Part shown: positions 54,046 through 64,000 of the stretch, in pieces
Numbering within the stretch: the first letter of the stretch is position 1
Layout of the letters: each line of letters begins with the position of its first letter
NCBI RefSeq assembly: GCF_900176505.1
Contig: NZ_FWYB01000001.1
Location: 893,298 to 957,297 of the forward strand
DNA: 64,000 bases
Source: Pedobacter nyackensis
Lineage (GTDB): Bacteria > Bacteroidota > Bacteroidia > Sphingobacteriales > Sphingobacteriaceae
Direction of reading: 5' to 3'
The notes under the pieces: generated by a model
The model's input: the letters and a program-made list of their open reading frames with translations, nothing else
Told to the model about the DNA's origin: nothing
Database searches by the model: none
Program-made: the position numbers and the translations under genes

Positions 54046-55572
54046 ATGCTAAATCTTAAAATACTTATTCTTGAAGACAACGAGAGTGATGCTGATCTGC
54101 TTAACCGTGAATTGAAGAAATCCGGGTTAAGTTTTACTACTGAAATTGTTCAGACCCGTACAGAATTTGAGAACGCTCTCGACAGCTTTGATCCTGATCT
54201 GATTTTATCAGATTATTCTCTTCCCTCTTTTGATGCAGTTACAGCTTTCCGTATCAAACAAAATAAGCATCCTCACACGCCATTTATTATTGTTTCAGGT
54301 ATAATTGGAGAGGAGAATGCTGTTGAATTAATTAAGGCAGGGGTGACCGATTACGTCTCTAAGAGTAAGTTGTTTACCTTATCCACAAAAATTAACAGGG
54401 CATTAAATGACACGCAGGTTAGGAAAGAAAAGATAGAAATCGATGAAAAACTAAAAGTCATTAACCAGGAGCTTTCAGAATTGAATCAGGAGCTGGAAGT
54501 CCGGGTGGTTAACCGCACAAAAGCGCTTGCAGAAAGTGAAAGTCGGTTCCGGAGTATGATGGAAACAATTCCCCAGATCGCCTGGACAAACACAGTTAAA
54601 GGTGAAGTAGACTTTTACAACCAGCGATGGTATAATTATACAGGATTGCATGGAAAGCAGACTAAGTTGCTGGAGTTTAGAGAAATCATTCATCCTGATG
54701 ATGTTAAGATTAGTTTCGATCAATTCAGGTCGATCCTCAAGACCAGTGATGGAGGGGAGTTCCAGATCCGCATAAAGCGTATAGATGGACTTTATATGTG
54801 GCACCTGATCCGTTTAATGCCAATCACAGATCAAAATGGCAATTTGCAGCTTTGGGTAGGTACTGCCACCGATATACAGGAACTCAGAGTACTGCAACAA
54901 CATAAAGACGATTTCATCATTATTGCCAGTCACGAGCTTAAAACACCAGTAACGAGTTTAAAAGCATCGCTTCAGCTTTTGGATAGAATAAAGGATAATC
55001 CTCCTTCAACCATGTTATCTAAACTCATTGTGCAAGCTAATAAGAGTTTGGGAAAAGTTAATGCACTTATTGAAGACCTATTGAATTCAAGCATGGCTAA
55101 TCAAGGGCAACTTCACATCAATCAACAACATTTTGTTTTATCCGAGGCCATTAAAGAGTGTTGCTATGATGTATGTGAGGAGGGAATTTATACGATCAAA
55201 ATCGAAGGAGACATGCGGGTTGAGGTATATGCGGATACCGTCCGGATCGGACAAATCGTTAGTAACTTCATCAATAACGCAATAAAATATGCGCCAGAAT
55301 CAAAAGAAATACGCATCTGTATCGAAAAAGTAAACGATATGGTCAAAGTATCGGTCATTGACAATGGACCAGGTATACAGCCGGAAAAGCAACGTTACCT
55401 TTTTGATCGCTATTACCGTGCGGAAAATACTGGAAGTCAATATACAGGGCTAGGGCTCGGACTTTACATTTGTGCGGAGATTATTAAAAAACATTGTGGA
55501 CTGATAGGCGTGGAAAGTGAATTAGATAAGGGTAGTGCTTTTTGGTTTACATTACCCCTGGTTTGTGATTAG
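54046..55572 (+). CDS. Hybrid receiver-PAS-histidine kinase
   Basis: 508 residues. The receiver (about 1-120) has ILILEDNESDADLL and the phosphoacceptor in LILSDYSLPSFDA. A coiled linker (about 125-165) and a PAS domain (about 165-285; MMETIPQIAWTNTVKGEVDFYNQRWYNYTG) follow. The DHp box is IIASHELKTPVTSLKAS. The HATPase shows VSNFINNAIKYAPESK, DNGPGIQPEK and GLGLGLYICAEII. It receives phosphate from the neighbouring regulator or another kinase and signals back. It is convergent with the peroxidase gene, with a 3-bp gap between the stops. Confidence 0.92.
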   Translation: MLNLKILILEDNESDADLLNRELKKSGLSFTTEIVQTRTEFENALDSFDPDLILSDYSLPSFDAVTAFRIKQNKHPHTPFIIVSGIIGEENAVELIKAGVTDYVSKSKLFTLSTKINRALNDTQVRKEKIEIDEKLKVINQELSELNQELEVRVVNRTKALAESESRFRSMMETIPQIAWTNTVKGEVDFYNQRWYNYTGLHGKQTKLLEFREIIHPDDVKISFDQFRSILKTSDGGEFQIRIKRIDGLYMWHLIRLMPITDQNGNLQLWVGTATDIQELRVLQQHKDDFIIIASHELKTPVTSLKASLQLLDRIKDNPPSTMLSKLIVQANKSLGKVNALIEDLLNSSMANQGQLHINQQHFVLSEAIKECCYDVCEEGIYTIKIEGDMRVEVYADTVRIGQIVSNFINNAIKYAPESKEIRICIEKVNDMVKVSVIDNGPGIQPEKQRYLFDRYYRAENTGSQYTGLGLGLYICAEIIKKHCGLIGVESELDKGSAFWFTLPLVCD

Positions 55573-55575
55573 CAT

Positions 55576-57384
55576 TTAATTGTCATCCAATGTTTTTAGG
55601 AAAGCAATAATGTTTTTTATCTCTTGTTTGGTTAGGTTCAATGGATCAGGAGATAAGGTCTGGTTGTCCAGTTTAATCCCAATTCCGGCACCACCGCCAC
55701 GATTGTAAAAGTCCAACACTTGCTCTAAGGTCGTGTAAGCTCCGTTGTGCATATATGGGGCAGTCTTAGAAACATTGCGCAGTGTTGTTGTTTTAAAAGC
55801 ATATTTATATTGAGGGTATGGATTTAATGTGAAGCGCCCCTGGTCTTTATCAATTTCAGCATTTGCAGTATCGGGTTTAGCGGGTACCCCTAATACTTCG
55901 GCCTCACTTTTATTAAACAAAGGGGATTGTGTACCGTTAAAAAGTGGGGCAAAATGACAACTTCCACATTTAGCCTTACCCATAAATAAGTTAAAGCCCA
56001 TTTTCTCTTCCTCATTTAGCTGCCTATGATCTCCCTGCATGTACTTGTCCAGTCTGGATGAGAATGGAGCCAGAGAACGGATGTAACTAGACAATGCATG
56101 CTGAATTTTCCATGGGTTTGCGGTGGCATTTTTGCTGCCAAAAGCGCTTATGAATGCATCATTAAAACTCTGTTTTTGGTTTATTCTGGAAGATGCCTGT
56201 TCCAAAGAACCATCCATCTCATGCTTGTTGTGTACCACATCAAGGGCTTGATCTTCCAGCGTTCCTGCTTTAAGGTCGTAAAAGAAGCCACGTTGAAAAC
56301 CTGCATAAGTTAATGTAGGAGTATTTCTAAGTAGCGTAATCGTTTTCCCGGATCCGTCTTTCTGAATGCTGATAGGTGTAACCAGGCCATCTGTAAATGC
56401 TTTGCTTTCATGGTGACAGCTGGCACAACTTTTATTTCCTCCATTTGAAAGCATTGTACTGTTAAAAAGCAATTTTCCCAGATTTACCTTTTCTTTTGAA
56501 ATGTACTCTGTATAATTGCCAACGAATTTATTGATGTTCAAAGCATTTTTCTGAAACAAACTTATGGCATCATCGGTCATGGCCGAGCCGCCGGAAACCA
56601 TGTCAATAAGCTGATCCTGACGCAACTGGTCTATGCCTTTGCTGATGGGCTGCAGGTGTCTGGTGATAAAATCCAATCTGTTAAAGGAATTGAAATCAGG
56701 AGATCGCTGAATGTAGGTTATTGCATCATCCAGCATTTTATCCAGGCGGTCATTACCTTTATAAATCAGTACTATAGTTTTAATGCCTTGTAATGCCGAG
56801 GCAGCCTCCGGTAAAGACTGCAATGCAGTCGGGGTGTCAAATCCGGTAATGCCCAGGCTGGTAATCCTCAATATTTCCAGTCTTACAGCGTCAAATACCT
56901 GCGCATCAGTAATCTCATATTGAGCATTGTATCTTGCTGTACGTTGTAGGTTCAGTTGCATTTTACGCACTTCATTTAGCAGCGCCTCCCGGTTTTGCTG
57001 GTTGAGTATTTCGTAGATCAATTCTTCCATTACTTGAAATCCTGTAGGTTGTTCAACAAGGTTTTCGCCAAGCTCTATTTCATCAATTGGTGCACCATTT
57101 ACAAGTACAGATGTAGTTGGAAAGAAATACTCCATGTAATATTCAATTTTTTTATATTGTTTACGTGCATCGAGGAAACTTTGTTGGATCTGCGCTTCAC
57201 GCTTCTTTTCTACTGCTGGTAGAAGCTCCCGGTCTATGATTCCCTGAAGTGTCTCGAGTTCCTTTTCAAAAGCAGTCTTTACCTGCAGGTTTTGTACTGG
57301 TTCTTTTGTGCTGCAAAAAATAGAAAGGAGCGTGGTAACGGCAATTAGGATGAAAAAAACAATGATCTTTTTTATTCCGGTCAT
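55576..57384 (-). CDS. Di-heme cytochrome c peroxidase / MauG-type lipoprotein
   Basis: 602 residues from the ATG at 57384; a TTG at 57402 is less likely. A lipoprotein signal (VTTLLSIFC) is followed by a long helical N-terminal region (about 25-295). The peroxidase part has two heme sites, CASCHHE near residue 317 and CGSCHFAPL near 470, with a MauG-like MHNGAYTTLEQVLDFYNRGGG at the end. Activity would be hydrogen-peroxide reduction or substrate oxidation at the periplasmic face. It follows the PhoX-like gene and is probably in the same transcript. Confidence 0.9.
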   Translation of the reverse strand: MTGIKKIIVFFILIAVTTLLSIFCSTKEPVQNLQVKTAFEKELETLQGIIDRELLPAVEKKREAQIQQSFLDARKQYKKIEYYMEYFFPTTSVLVNGAPIDEIELGENLVEQPTGFQVMEELIYEILNQQNREALLNEVRKMQLNLQRTARYNAQYEITDAQVFDAVRLEILRITSLGITGFDTPTALQSLPEAASALQGIKTIVLIYKGNDRLDKMLDDAITYIQRSPDFNSFNRLDFITRHLQPISKGIDQLRQDQLIDMVSGGSAMTDDAISLFQKNALNINKFVGNYTEYISKEKVNLGKLLFNSTMLSNGGNKSCASCHHESKAFTDGLVTPISIQKDGSGKTITLLRNTPTLTYAGFQRGFFYDLKAGTLEDQALDVVHNKHEMDGSLEQASSRINQKQSFNDAFISAFGSKNATANPWKIQHALSSYIRSLAPFSSRLDKYMQGDHRQLNEEEKMGFNLFMGKAKCGSCHFAPLFNGTQSPLFNKSEAEVLGVPAKPDTANAEIDKDQGRFTLNPYPQYKYAFKTTTLRNVSKTAPYMHNGAYTTLEQVLDFYNRGGGAGIGIKLDNQTLSPDPLNLTKQEIKNIIAFLKTLDDN

Positions 57385-57407
57385 GGTTAGCTTATTGTAC
57401 AAAATAT

Positions 57408-57433
57408 CCCTCCCCGGTACTAATCGGGGAGGG
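57408..57433 (-). terminator. Intercistronic hairpin between PhoX-like and peroxidase genes
   Basis: A 9-bp GC-rich perfect stem (57408-57416 with 57425-57433). The T tract after it is weak, so partial termination or RNA processing that lowers peroxidase expression seems more likely than full stop. Confidence 0.55.
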
Positions 57434-57456
57434 ACGGTTTTAATAGATAGAGGTAA

Positions 57457-58935
57457 TTATTTTTCGATACCACGAACGATCACGATTTGTCCGCCTTCGC
57501 TATTGTTTGTTAAGCGGGTAGTTCCACCATCGGCGTTTTTATATTTAGCATCAGTCCAGGTATGTGGATGCAGGTTTATTACAAAAGTGTTAGGTATACC
57601 TGTTAATGAGGATACATCATACATCGCACCGTATTCCCACGAGCTGGTACGCAGATCATTGGAAGGGTTGTATTTAGTATTGAAAGCAGTTTCTGTTCTG
57701 CGGTGGTTCATCTGCAACATTGGCTTTAGGGTCTTTTGAGTTATTGAAAACTTCCAGATCGTTCCATCATGGTCGTTATTCTTATAATAAGAGTCGCCGT
57801 CCTCCTGGATGTAAACAAAGTTTTCAGTCACACATACATTGTCAGGATTTACTATGCTTTTACCTGGATTGTCATTACCATCAACAGCAACTTCCAGTTT
57901 ACCTTTTAAAGGATCATTAGCATCTAATACCAATTTGTAAACACGGCCCCACATGGTTTTACCGCTAACTGGAGTCTCTTTATCTGCCTGGCTCACACCA
58001 GTTGCTGTAAAGTAAACCTCACGACCGTTAGCCGCACTGCCTTTTCTATAGTCGATATCTTCAACACGTGCCAACATCAATGCTTTTTTGTCGACAGTTT
58101 GTTGCTGTAACTGTGTACCGGTAGAGGTTTTTGGGTTGTCAAGTTCTACAAACTCCACATCATAGCTTTGGCCTTTCGACATATTGGTCTCAATCGGATC
58201 GTTGTTCGTGCGTCTCATCACATAAAGCTTACCATTGTTAAGATCGCCTTGCGTATTAGATAGATACATGGCCAGCTGACCATCTGTTTCATCCTCACCA
58301 ATTAGAATTACTGTTTTACCAGCAAATGCACCTTTTGGAAGTGGAACGGCGTTTTCCGCACTCCATCTGCCCAAAGCACTTAATGTACGTTGGTTATTTT
58401 TCTTGTCGGGAGCTGCTAATGGGTCGATGGCATGAATCATAGATTCGGAGCCACTTTCTCCGGCAGTAAGGAATGTTGTTTTAGCAAAGCCATGTTCTTC
58501 AGGAGTTGCCATAGTAGCAGAACATAAACGTGTCATACCACCATCAGAATCTACAATGTATTCACCCTTTACAGGTTTAAAGTTTTTGTCCAGATATACC
58601 CTTGAAACTGATTGAAGGATCTCATGGTTATTGATCATAATAAAACCTTCACCTGCCGGATTTCTTATAATTCCGGCACCATCTGGTTGCGCGCCAAAAA
58701 TAAAGCCAGGAGATTCAGGAAGCACATCATCACTGCTGATCAGTGTAGTGATCTTAAGACTTTCAAAACCGCTCATTGTTTTTACCAACGATGGGTTTAC
58801 CGAATAATCTTTAAGTTCAACTGCCGATTCATCGTTTTTTTTGTCCTTCTTACAAGCCGAAATAGCTACTGCAGAGGCTGCAAAAGCTGCAATGGCAAAT
58901 GCCAGAGTTTTAGTTTTAAGTAGTTTTTTTTTCAT
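57457..58935 (-). CDS. PhoX-like (DUF839) lipoprotein
   Basis: 492 residues with a lipoprotein signal (AFAASAVAISACKKD, lipid Cys28). The DUF839/PhoX-type beta-propeller features are present: EGFIMINNHEIL, SDGGMTRLCSATMATPEEHG, KTVILIGEDETDGQLAMYLS, LMLARVEDIDYRKGS and a late WSFxxxDGTIWKF-like segment. PhoX enzymes are calcium/iron phosphatases. This is a more distant member, so phosphatase activity is likely but not proven. Pairing with a di-heme peroxidase gene is seen downstream. Confidence 0.8.
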   Translation of the reverse strand: MKKKLLKTKTLAFAIAAFAASAVAISACKKDKKNDESAVELKDYSVNPSLVKTMSGFESLKITTLISSDDVLPESPGFIFGAQPDGAGIIRNPAGEGFIMINNHEILQSVSRVYLDKNFKPVKGEYIVDSDGGMTRLCSATMATPEEHGFAKTTFLTAGESGSESMIHAIDPLAAPDKKNNQRTLSALGRWSAENAVPLPKGAFAGKTVILIGEDETDGQLAMYLSNTQGDLNNGKLYVMRRTNNDPIETNMSKGQSYDVEFVELDNPKTSTGTQLQQQTVDKKALMLARVEDIDYRKGSAANGREVYFTATGVSQADKETPVSGKTMWGRVYKLVLDANDPLKGKLEVAVDGNDNPGKSIVNPDNVCVTENFVYIQEDGDSYYKNNDHDGTIWKFSITQKTLKPMLQMNHRRTETAFNTKYNPSNDLRTSSWEYGAMYDVSSLTGIPNTFVINLHPHTWTDAKYKNADGGTTRLTNNSEGGQIVIVRGIEK

Positions 58936-59031
58936 TGGTTTGATTCGTTTTATAAAGCAAACCTAACCATCTAATGTTGTGCGAAATTTAACGCTATGTT
59001 AAATGAAGCATGCAGGAGCAGCTATCCACTC

Positions 59032-59931
59032 TTATTCCAACGATTCCCTATCCCATTTCGCTAAATCGGCACCAATACTATAAGTGCTGCGGAGGAATTC
59101 AATTAATTTGTCATCTGGCTTCTCTGCGGACTGTACAGCGGAATAAGGCAAAATGAACTCGCCTAATGTTTGGTGGTAATAGGCTTCATCGGGTTTAACT
59201 TTTGCGCTTTTGTATCCTTTTGGTTCGGGATATAAATAACAATAGAATGCGGCTTCCATCAAGGCAGCCCCGCCAGTCCAAAAGCCACAGCTGCTTACCT
59301 CTTTACAATATGCATCCTCTGCAACCCAATTAGGCATACCCGGTATTCCTCCTGGGTGCTTTGGGGCATTGCGACCGGAAAAAAAGGATAATGCTAAATC
59401 AAAACTTCCCCAAAAAAAATGAATAGGGCTGCACTTACCCCTAAATTCACTTCTGAACTTCATAAAGACGTCCTGAATATTAAGCAGAGCCCCATGAAAA
59501 GCAATGACATGTTCATCCTCATAGGTAGCATGAACAGTATCTTGTACGAAGGGAATAGGATCAACAAGCTCTACAGGAACCGGTTTGATCGATAAATCGA
59601 TTTTCAGTTCCTTTAACAGGTTGAAAATTTTTCTGTAAAAATCAGCGACAGCAATCCCATGTAAATCAAATTGTCTAATTTCCCCGTTGCTGGTCGTAAT
59701 TTTTAACTGATGTGCTATAAAATCAAAATCTATCTGAAAATGTTGATCATTATATCGCATCGATTCTGTGGTCAAGCCGGTGGATGTAATGTGCAGTGCG
59801 ATATGCCAGGCATGGTTTACCCATGGAAGAGTTGCAAGTTTTATTTTTCCAACAATTTGCGACCATAATTGCAAAGTTTCGTAGGTAGACTTTCCCTTTT
59901 CATAAGAAAGTATTGGCCAATTCTGTTCCAT
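59032..59931 (-). CDS. DUF5996 family protein
   Basis: 299 residues from the ATG at 59931, which gives the typical start NWPILSYEKGKSTYETLQLW. Further family features are SQIVGKIKLATLPWVNHAWH, PIHFFWGSFDLALSFFSGR and FILPYSAVQSAEKPDD near the end. No signal peptide or membrane segment. Function unknown. The start at 59991 would add an unrelated leader. Transcribed alone. Confidence 0.85.
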   Translation of the reverse strand: MEQNWPILSYEKGKSTYETLQLWSQIVGKIKLATLPWVNHAWHIALHITSTGLTTESMRYNDQHFQIDFDFIAHQLKITTSNGEIRQFDLHGIAVADFYRKIFNLLKELKIDLSIKPVPVELVDPIPFVQDTVHATYEDEHVIAFHGALLNIQDVFMKFRSEFRGKCSPIHFFWGSFDLALSFFSGRNAPKHPGGIPGMPNWVAEDAYCKEVSSCGFWTGGAALMEAAFYCYLYPEPKGYKSAKVKPDEAYYHQTLGEFILPYSAVQSAEKPDDKLIEFLRSTYSIGADLAKWDRESLE

Positions 59932-60203
59932 AATAAGAATTACAACTACATCGCTACTATTGTTTGACTCCATCCGTCGTATGCAAAACATTTAGTAGGC
60001 TTTATTGTTCCTGTTTGTGTCTGAATGAGAATAAAATCGATAATATTTATAAATAGGTTGACTATGTACAAGTTACAGTTTTTGCCTTGTGCTTCTTGCT
60101 AGTTTTACTAACTTCGATTGATTTTATTCCATTTATCGAAGGAAAAACTTCATTGCCACAAGGACTCCATGTGTTTTAAAAAATGTGAATAGGGGAAACG
60201 AAT

Positions 60204-60737
60204 ATGAAAGAAGAGATAAAGTTATACCGCAATTTTAAAAAAACGAGAACATTATTATTATCGTCATTAGGCATCTGCATACTGCTGGCTCTGGTGATAT
60301 TGTACAGTATAGGCCTGTTTGATGGCGAGATGAAAGTAAAACCAGCGGTTTTTTCTACAGGTGCATTCCTGATCATGCTATTTTTGACTATAAAGTGTCT
60401 GCTTAGTTTGAAAGACAAATCTCCATTAATAGAATTTAGTAAGGAGATGTTTATTGGAAAAACAACTCCAATATCAAAAGCTGTTGGTCAGGTAGACTGG
60501 ATAGACGTAAATGATATCCAATTGCAAAAAATGGGTGGGGATACCCTGGTAGTTGTGACTATTGGCAATACAGATAAATACGAGGGCAGGATTTCCAAAA
60601 TGTTATGGAATATGGCTTTTGATAAGCCTTCGCAACAATTACAGTTGATGTACTCTTCTTCTGAGGTAGATATAGAACCGAAGCCGCTTTTTGACTTATT
60701 TATATCCTTTTGGGAAAGTGCTAATAAAAAGAACTAA
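60204..60737 (+). CDS. STM3941-like small membrane protein
   Basis: 177 residues. Two membrane helices (about 17-38, LLLSSLGICILLALVILYSIG, and about 50-68) precede a soluble beta domain (VDWIDVNDIQLQKMGGDTLVVVTIGN...). This is the layout of the STM3941 family of unknown function. It probably sits in the inner membrane with the domain in the cytoplasm. Confidence 0.7.
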   Translation: MKEEIKLYRNFKKTRTLLLSSLGICILLALVILYSIGLFDGEMKVKPAVFSTGAFLIMLFLTIKCLLSLKDKSPLIEFSKEMFIGKTTPISKAVGQVDWIDVNDIQLQKMGGDTLVVVTIGNTDKYEGRISKMLWNMAFDKPSQQLQLMYSSSEVDIEPKPLFDLFISFWESANKKN

Positions 60738-60884
60738 ACCAGCCTTCCTTTATTTTTTGCATATTTCTTAGGTGGGAATTTCATGCAAAATTACCATATT
60801 GTAAATTGGAACAATTGATGTGCCGAGCGCAATGGAGATTTAGTATATGGAAAAGGCATTAAAATAATCGACAAACAAATACAT

Positions 60885-61343
60885 ATGTTAGTAATTAATA
60901 ATTTCGAAGAGTATCAATCGCATTTAGGTAAAGAATTAGGTGTTTCTAATTGGCATACAATAGATCAGGAACAGATTAATAAATTCGCTGATGCAACATT
61001 GGATCACCAATGGATACATGTAGATACTGAAAAAGCTAAAAGTGAAGGGCCATTTAAAGCGACTATTGCACATGGTTATTTAACTTTGTCATTAATTCCA
61101 TATTTATGGAAGCAGATTGCAGATGTTCGCAATATCAAAATGGAAATAAACTATGGTATAGAGAGTTTCAAATTTGGTCAGCCAGTTTTGGTAGATAGTG
61201 AGATTCAACTAAAGGCTAAACTTAATTCCATTACAAATTTGAGAGGAACTACCAAAGTCGTAATTGAAGCTACGCTTGTTATTAAAGATCAACCGAAACC
61301 GGCTTATACTGGTAATGTAGTATTCTTATATCATTTTATATAA
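60885..61343 (+). CDS. MaoC-like (R)-specific enoyl-CoA hydratase
   Basis: 152 residues with the hot-dog fold. The catalytic Asp-His pair lies in FADATLDHQWIHVD, followed by AHGYLTLSLIPYLW and NYGIESFKFGQPVLVDSEI. It would hydrate enoyl-CoA esters in fatty-acid or polyhydroxyalkanoate metabolism. The start is the ATG at 60885. It is monocistronic, with a terminator at 61368. Confidence 0.9.
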   Translation: MLVINNFEEYQSHLGKELGVSNWHTIDQEQINKFADATLDHQWIHVDTEKAKSEGPFKATIAHGYLTLSLIPYLWKQIADVRNIKMEINYGIESFKFGQPVLVDSEIQLKAKLNSITNLRGTTKVVIEATLVIKDQPKPAYTGNVVFLYHFI

Positions 61344-61367
61344 CTGAAAATACTGGCAGGTCATCTG

Positions 61368-61400
61368 GAAGCCGTTTTTCTTTAAGGAAAGCGGCTTTTT
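61368..61400 (+). terminator. Terminator of the MaoC gene
   Basis: The stem AAGCCG/CGGCTT with an imperfect A/T-rich top and a T6 tail. From here to 61602 I see no gene or clear structure. Confidence 0.75.
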
Positions 61401-61602
61401 TGTCATCTTACAGATTTATAATTGTTTCCGTAACAATTGTTTTAATACGATAACCACAAGCGCTGGGAGTTTCAAAAACGAATAAATTCCTTTCAATTAT
61501 GTTGAAAAATGGAAGTGAGCCTCACTAGTCAGCCGGAATCTTTGTTACTTTAAAATCACGATGGTCGAATAAATTGGTGACCAAGCAATTAAACCCATGA
61601 TT

Positions 61603-63921
61603 ATGAAAAAACAGTTTTACCTGTATGTGATGTTTTTTGTTGTTCAATTGGCAGCTTTTACAACAAAAGGTTATGCTCAAATCCAGGCGGATGTGATTTG
61701 GAAAGAGGTGGATGGTGTGTCGATGCCCGTACCTCCCAAAGTTCATCCGCGGTTATATCTCCGTGAACAACATATTCCGGATCTAAAAAACAGAATGAAT
61801 GACCCGGAACTGAAAAAAGTTTGGGCCGATATGGTCAAGATGCAGGAAGACTGGAAACCGGAGGAGATTCCGGAAGTCAAAGACTTTCGTTTTTATTTCA
61901 ATCAGAAAGGGCTTACTGTCAAGGCTCAATTAAATGCCCTGAACTATCTGATCACCAAAGACCCTAAATTGGGACGGGAAGCCATCACTTCGATTATCGA
62001 TACCCTTGAAACAGCAACTTTTAAGGAAGCTGGTGATATTTCAAGAGGGATTGGCCTGTTTATGGTGTCGGGGGCCATTGTGTACGACTGGTGTTACGAC
62101 CAGTTAAAACCTGAAGAGAAAACGCGTTTTGTGAAAGCATTTGTTAGGTTGGCCAAAATGCTCGAATGTGGTTATCCACCGGTAAAAGACAAGTCTATTG
62201 TAGGACATGCTTCGGAGTGGATGATCATGCGGGATCTGCTCTCGGTAGGGATCGCCATTTACGATGAGTTTCCCGAGATGTACAACCTGGCTGCCGGTCG
62301 TTTTTTCAGCGAACACCTGGTTGCCCGCAACTGGTTTTATCCTGCGCATGCCTATCATCAGGGTATGTCATACCTGAATGTAAGGTTCAGTAATGATCTT
62401 TTTGCCCTCTGGATATTAGACCGCATGGGGGCCGGTAATGTATTTCATCCAGGACAGCAGTTTGTTCTTTATGACATGATATACAAACGCCGACCAGATG
62501 GTCAGATTTTGGCAGGTGGTGATGTAGATTATTCCAGAAAAAAGACCAAATATTATACATTGCCGGCATTGCTTGCCGGTAGCTATTATAAAGATGAGTA
62601 CCTGAATTACGAATTCTTGAAAAACACTAAACATGAAGCGCATACCAAATTATTCGAATTTTTATGGCGCGATACCAAACTTGGCAGCCGAAAACCTGAT
62701 GATTTGCCGCTTTCCCGCTACTCTGGTTCTCCTTTTGGATGGATGATTGCCCGTACCGGCTGGGGCGCGGAAAGTGTGATTGCGGAGATGAAAATCAACG
62801 AGTATTCCTTCCTTAACCATCAGCATCATGATGCCGGAGCATTTCAGATTTACTACAAAGGTCCTCTGGCAATTGATGCCGGGTCGTACACGGGTTCTTC
62901 GGGTGGCTATAATAGTGCGCACAATAAAAACTTTTTTAAGCGAACTATCGCACACAACAGCTTATTGATTTACGATCCCAAAGAAACTTTCCGCTCGTCG
63001 GGCTATGGTGGTAACGATCAGACAGAATTTGCCGCTAACGATGGAGGTCAACGTTTGCCTGGAGAAGGCTGGACCGCACCACGTGAACTTAAAGAAATGT
63101 TAGCAGGCGATTTCAAAACAGGCAAAATTCTTGCCCAGGGGTTTGGTCAAGATAGTCAAACTCCTGATTATACTTATCTGAAAGGTGACATCACAGCAGC
63201 TTATTCAACAAAAGTGAAGGAAGTAAAGCGTTCATTTCTGTTTCTGAATCTTAAAGATGCCAAAGTTCCTGCAGCTATGATCGTTTTTGACAAGGTGGTT
63301 TCGTCTAAGTCCGATTTTAAAAAGTTCTGGTTGTTACACAGTATTGAACAGCCTGAAATAAAAGGAAACCAGGTTACTATAAAGCGCACAAAAAACGGTG
63401 ATAGCGGCATGTTGGTTAATACTGCTTTGCTGCCGGATGTGGCTAATGCCGACATTAAGTCTGTTGGCGGCAAGGGTAAAGATTTCTGGGTGTTTGGCAC
63501 CAACTACACCAATGATCCTAAACCAGGTACTGACGAAGCTCTTGAAAGAGGTGAATGGCGCATAGAAATCACACCCAAAAAGGCAGCACTCGAAGATTAT
63601 TATCTGAATGTGATGCAAATTGCCGACAACAAGCAGCAGAATTTACACAAGGTTAAGCGTATTGATGGTGATAAGGTTGTTGGTGTGCAACTGGCTGATA
63701 GGGTAGTTACTTTCAGCAGAACTTCAGAAACGATAGATCGTCCCTTTAACTTTTCCGTTGCTGGGAAAGGCATATTCAAGTTTGTGATTACCGACCTTTT
63801 ACCCGGTACCTGGCAGGTATTGAAAGACGGAAAAATACTTCATCCTGCGCTTTCTGTCCGAAGTGATGATGGTGCCCTTTATTTCGAAGGAACTGAAGGG
63901 ACATACCGTTTTCTGAGATAG
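61603..63921 (+). CDS. hepB: Heparinase II (heparin/heparan sulfate lyase)
   Basis: 772 residues from the ATG at 61603; an in-frame ATG at 61597 is also there, but 61603 gives the length and numbering of P. heparinus HepII. The signal peptide ends at GYAQ, with mature Gln26. Known HepII catalytic residues fall at the same numbers: His202 and Glu205 (GHASEW), Tyr257 and Arg261 (YLNVR), His406, Tyr436. The zinc ligands are His408, Asp425 and His451. It cleaves both high- and low-sulfated parts of heparin and heparan sulfate by beta-elimination in the periplasm. No sulfatase, glucuronidase or SusCD genes lie beside it. It is isolated, with its own terminator. Confidence 0.97.
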   Translation: MKKQFYLYVMFFVVQLAAFTTKGYAQIQADVIWKEVDGVSMPVPPKVHPRLYLREQHIPDLKNRMNDPELKKVWADMVKMQEDWKPEEIPEVKDFRFYFNQKGLTVKAQLNALNYLITKDPKLGREAITSIIDTLETATFKEAGDISRGIGLFMVSGAIVYDWCYDQLKPEEKTRFVKAFVRLAKMLECGYPPVKDKSIVGHASEWMIMRDLLSVGIAIYDEFPEMYNLAAGRFFSEHLVARNWFYPAHAYHQGMSYLNVRFSNDLFALWILDRMGAGNVFHPGQQFVLYDMIYKRRPDGQILAGGDVDYSRKKTKYYTLPALLAGSYYKDEYLNYEFLKNTKHEAHTKLFEFLWRDTKLGSRKPDDLPLSRYSGSPFGWMIARTGWGAESVIAEMKINEYSFLNHQHHDAGAFQIYYKGPLAIDAGSYTGSSGGYNSAHNKNFFKRTIAHNSLLIYDPKETFRSSGYGGNDQTEFAANDGGQRLPGEGWTAPRELKEMLAGDFKTGKILAQGFGQDSQTPDYTYLKGDITAAYSTKVKEVKRSFLFLNLKDAKVPAAMIVFDKVVSSKSDFKKFWLLHSIEQPEIKGNQVTIKRTKNGDSGMLVNTALLPDVANADIKSVGGKGKDFWVFGTNYTNDPKPGTDEALERGEWRIEITPKKAALEDYYLNVMQIADNKQQNLHKVKRIDGDKVVGVQLADRVVTFSRTSETIDRPFNFSVAGKGIFKFVITDLLPGTWQVLKDGKILHPALSVRSDDGALYFEGTEGTYRFLR

Positions 63922-63924
63922 CAA

Positions 63925-63961
63925 AAAAAAGCCGTTCTTCTTTATGAAAAACGGCTTTTTT
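63925..63961 (+). terminator. Terminator of hepB
   Basis: A 12-bp perfect stem (63925-63936 with 63950-63961) including A and T runs, just after the hepB stop. The last 39 bases of the window hold nothing identifiable. Confidence 0.9.
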
Positions 63962-64000
63962 GTTGTGGATATGATGGGCAACTTAACCAATATATCCCGC

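Overview
The window looks like chromosome of a Sphingobacteriaceae bacterium, most likely a Pedobacter. A 772-residue heparinase II at the right end is collinear, residue number for residue number, with the Pedobacter heparinus enzyme as I remember it. The Bacteroidota -7 promoter element (TAnnTTTG), FecI/FecR/SusC/SusD modules, an ISAon1-type insertion sequence and a tmRNA with a GENNYALAA tag all agree. No tRNA or rRNA genes were seen, and no CRISPR array.

Layout. (1) 1-6050 holds the 5' end of a histidine decarboxylase gene, a divergent Lrp/AsnC regulator and three sensor-kinase genes. (2) About 6200-38430 looks like an accessory island. Its left edge carries a terminator plus a short piece resembling the 3' end of tmRNA, and its right edge is the intact tmRNA gene (ssrA, minus strand). 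Inside are a short Mrr-type nuclease gene, a FecI-FecR-TonB receptor-TlpA module (7275-13284), then a second and larger module (14208-36059): ECF sigma, FecR, SusC, SusD, three TlpA-like proteins, an S41 protease, a TraB/GumN protein, a DUF6263-like protein, M61 and M16 peptidases and a truncated S8 peptidase. The S8 gene is fused by a deletion scar to the C-terminal half of a large serine recombinase. That recombinase is itself split by an ISAon1-type element with a clean 8-bp target duplication next to ssrA. A diverged repeat of about 285 bp begins at both att-like sites (6205 and 13461), so two related elements may have been stacked here. (3) 38856-49214 is core metabolism: an aminotransferase, a DUF1573 protein, a fused 2-oxoacid dehydrogenase E1, and a minus-strand aromatic block (S4 protein-aroB, then pheA, DAHP synthase/chorismate mutase, aroA, aroC). 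(4) 49310-58935 holds proline dehydrogenase, a HAD hydrolase, a three-gene kinase/response-regulator cluster, a di-heme peroxidase and a PhoX-like lipoprotein. (5) 59032-63921 holds DUF5996, STM3941-like and MaoC proteins and heparinase II.

How the parts work together. The large island module has no glycoside hydrolases but many peptidases and thioredoxin-fold proteins. I infer a sigma/anti-sigma controlled system that captures, reduces and digests peptides. The pheA operon is preceded by a complete ribosome-mediated attenuator: a 20-residue leader peptide with eight aromatic residues in nine, an antiterminator and a terminator. This is the clearest regulatory device in the window.
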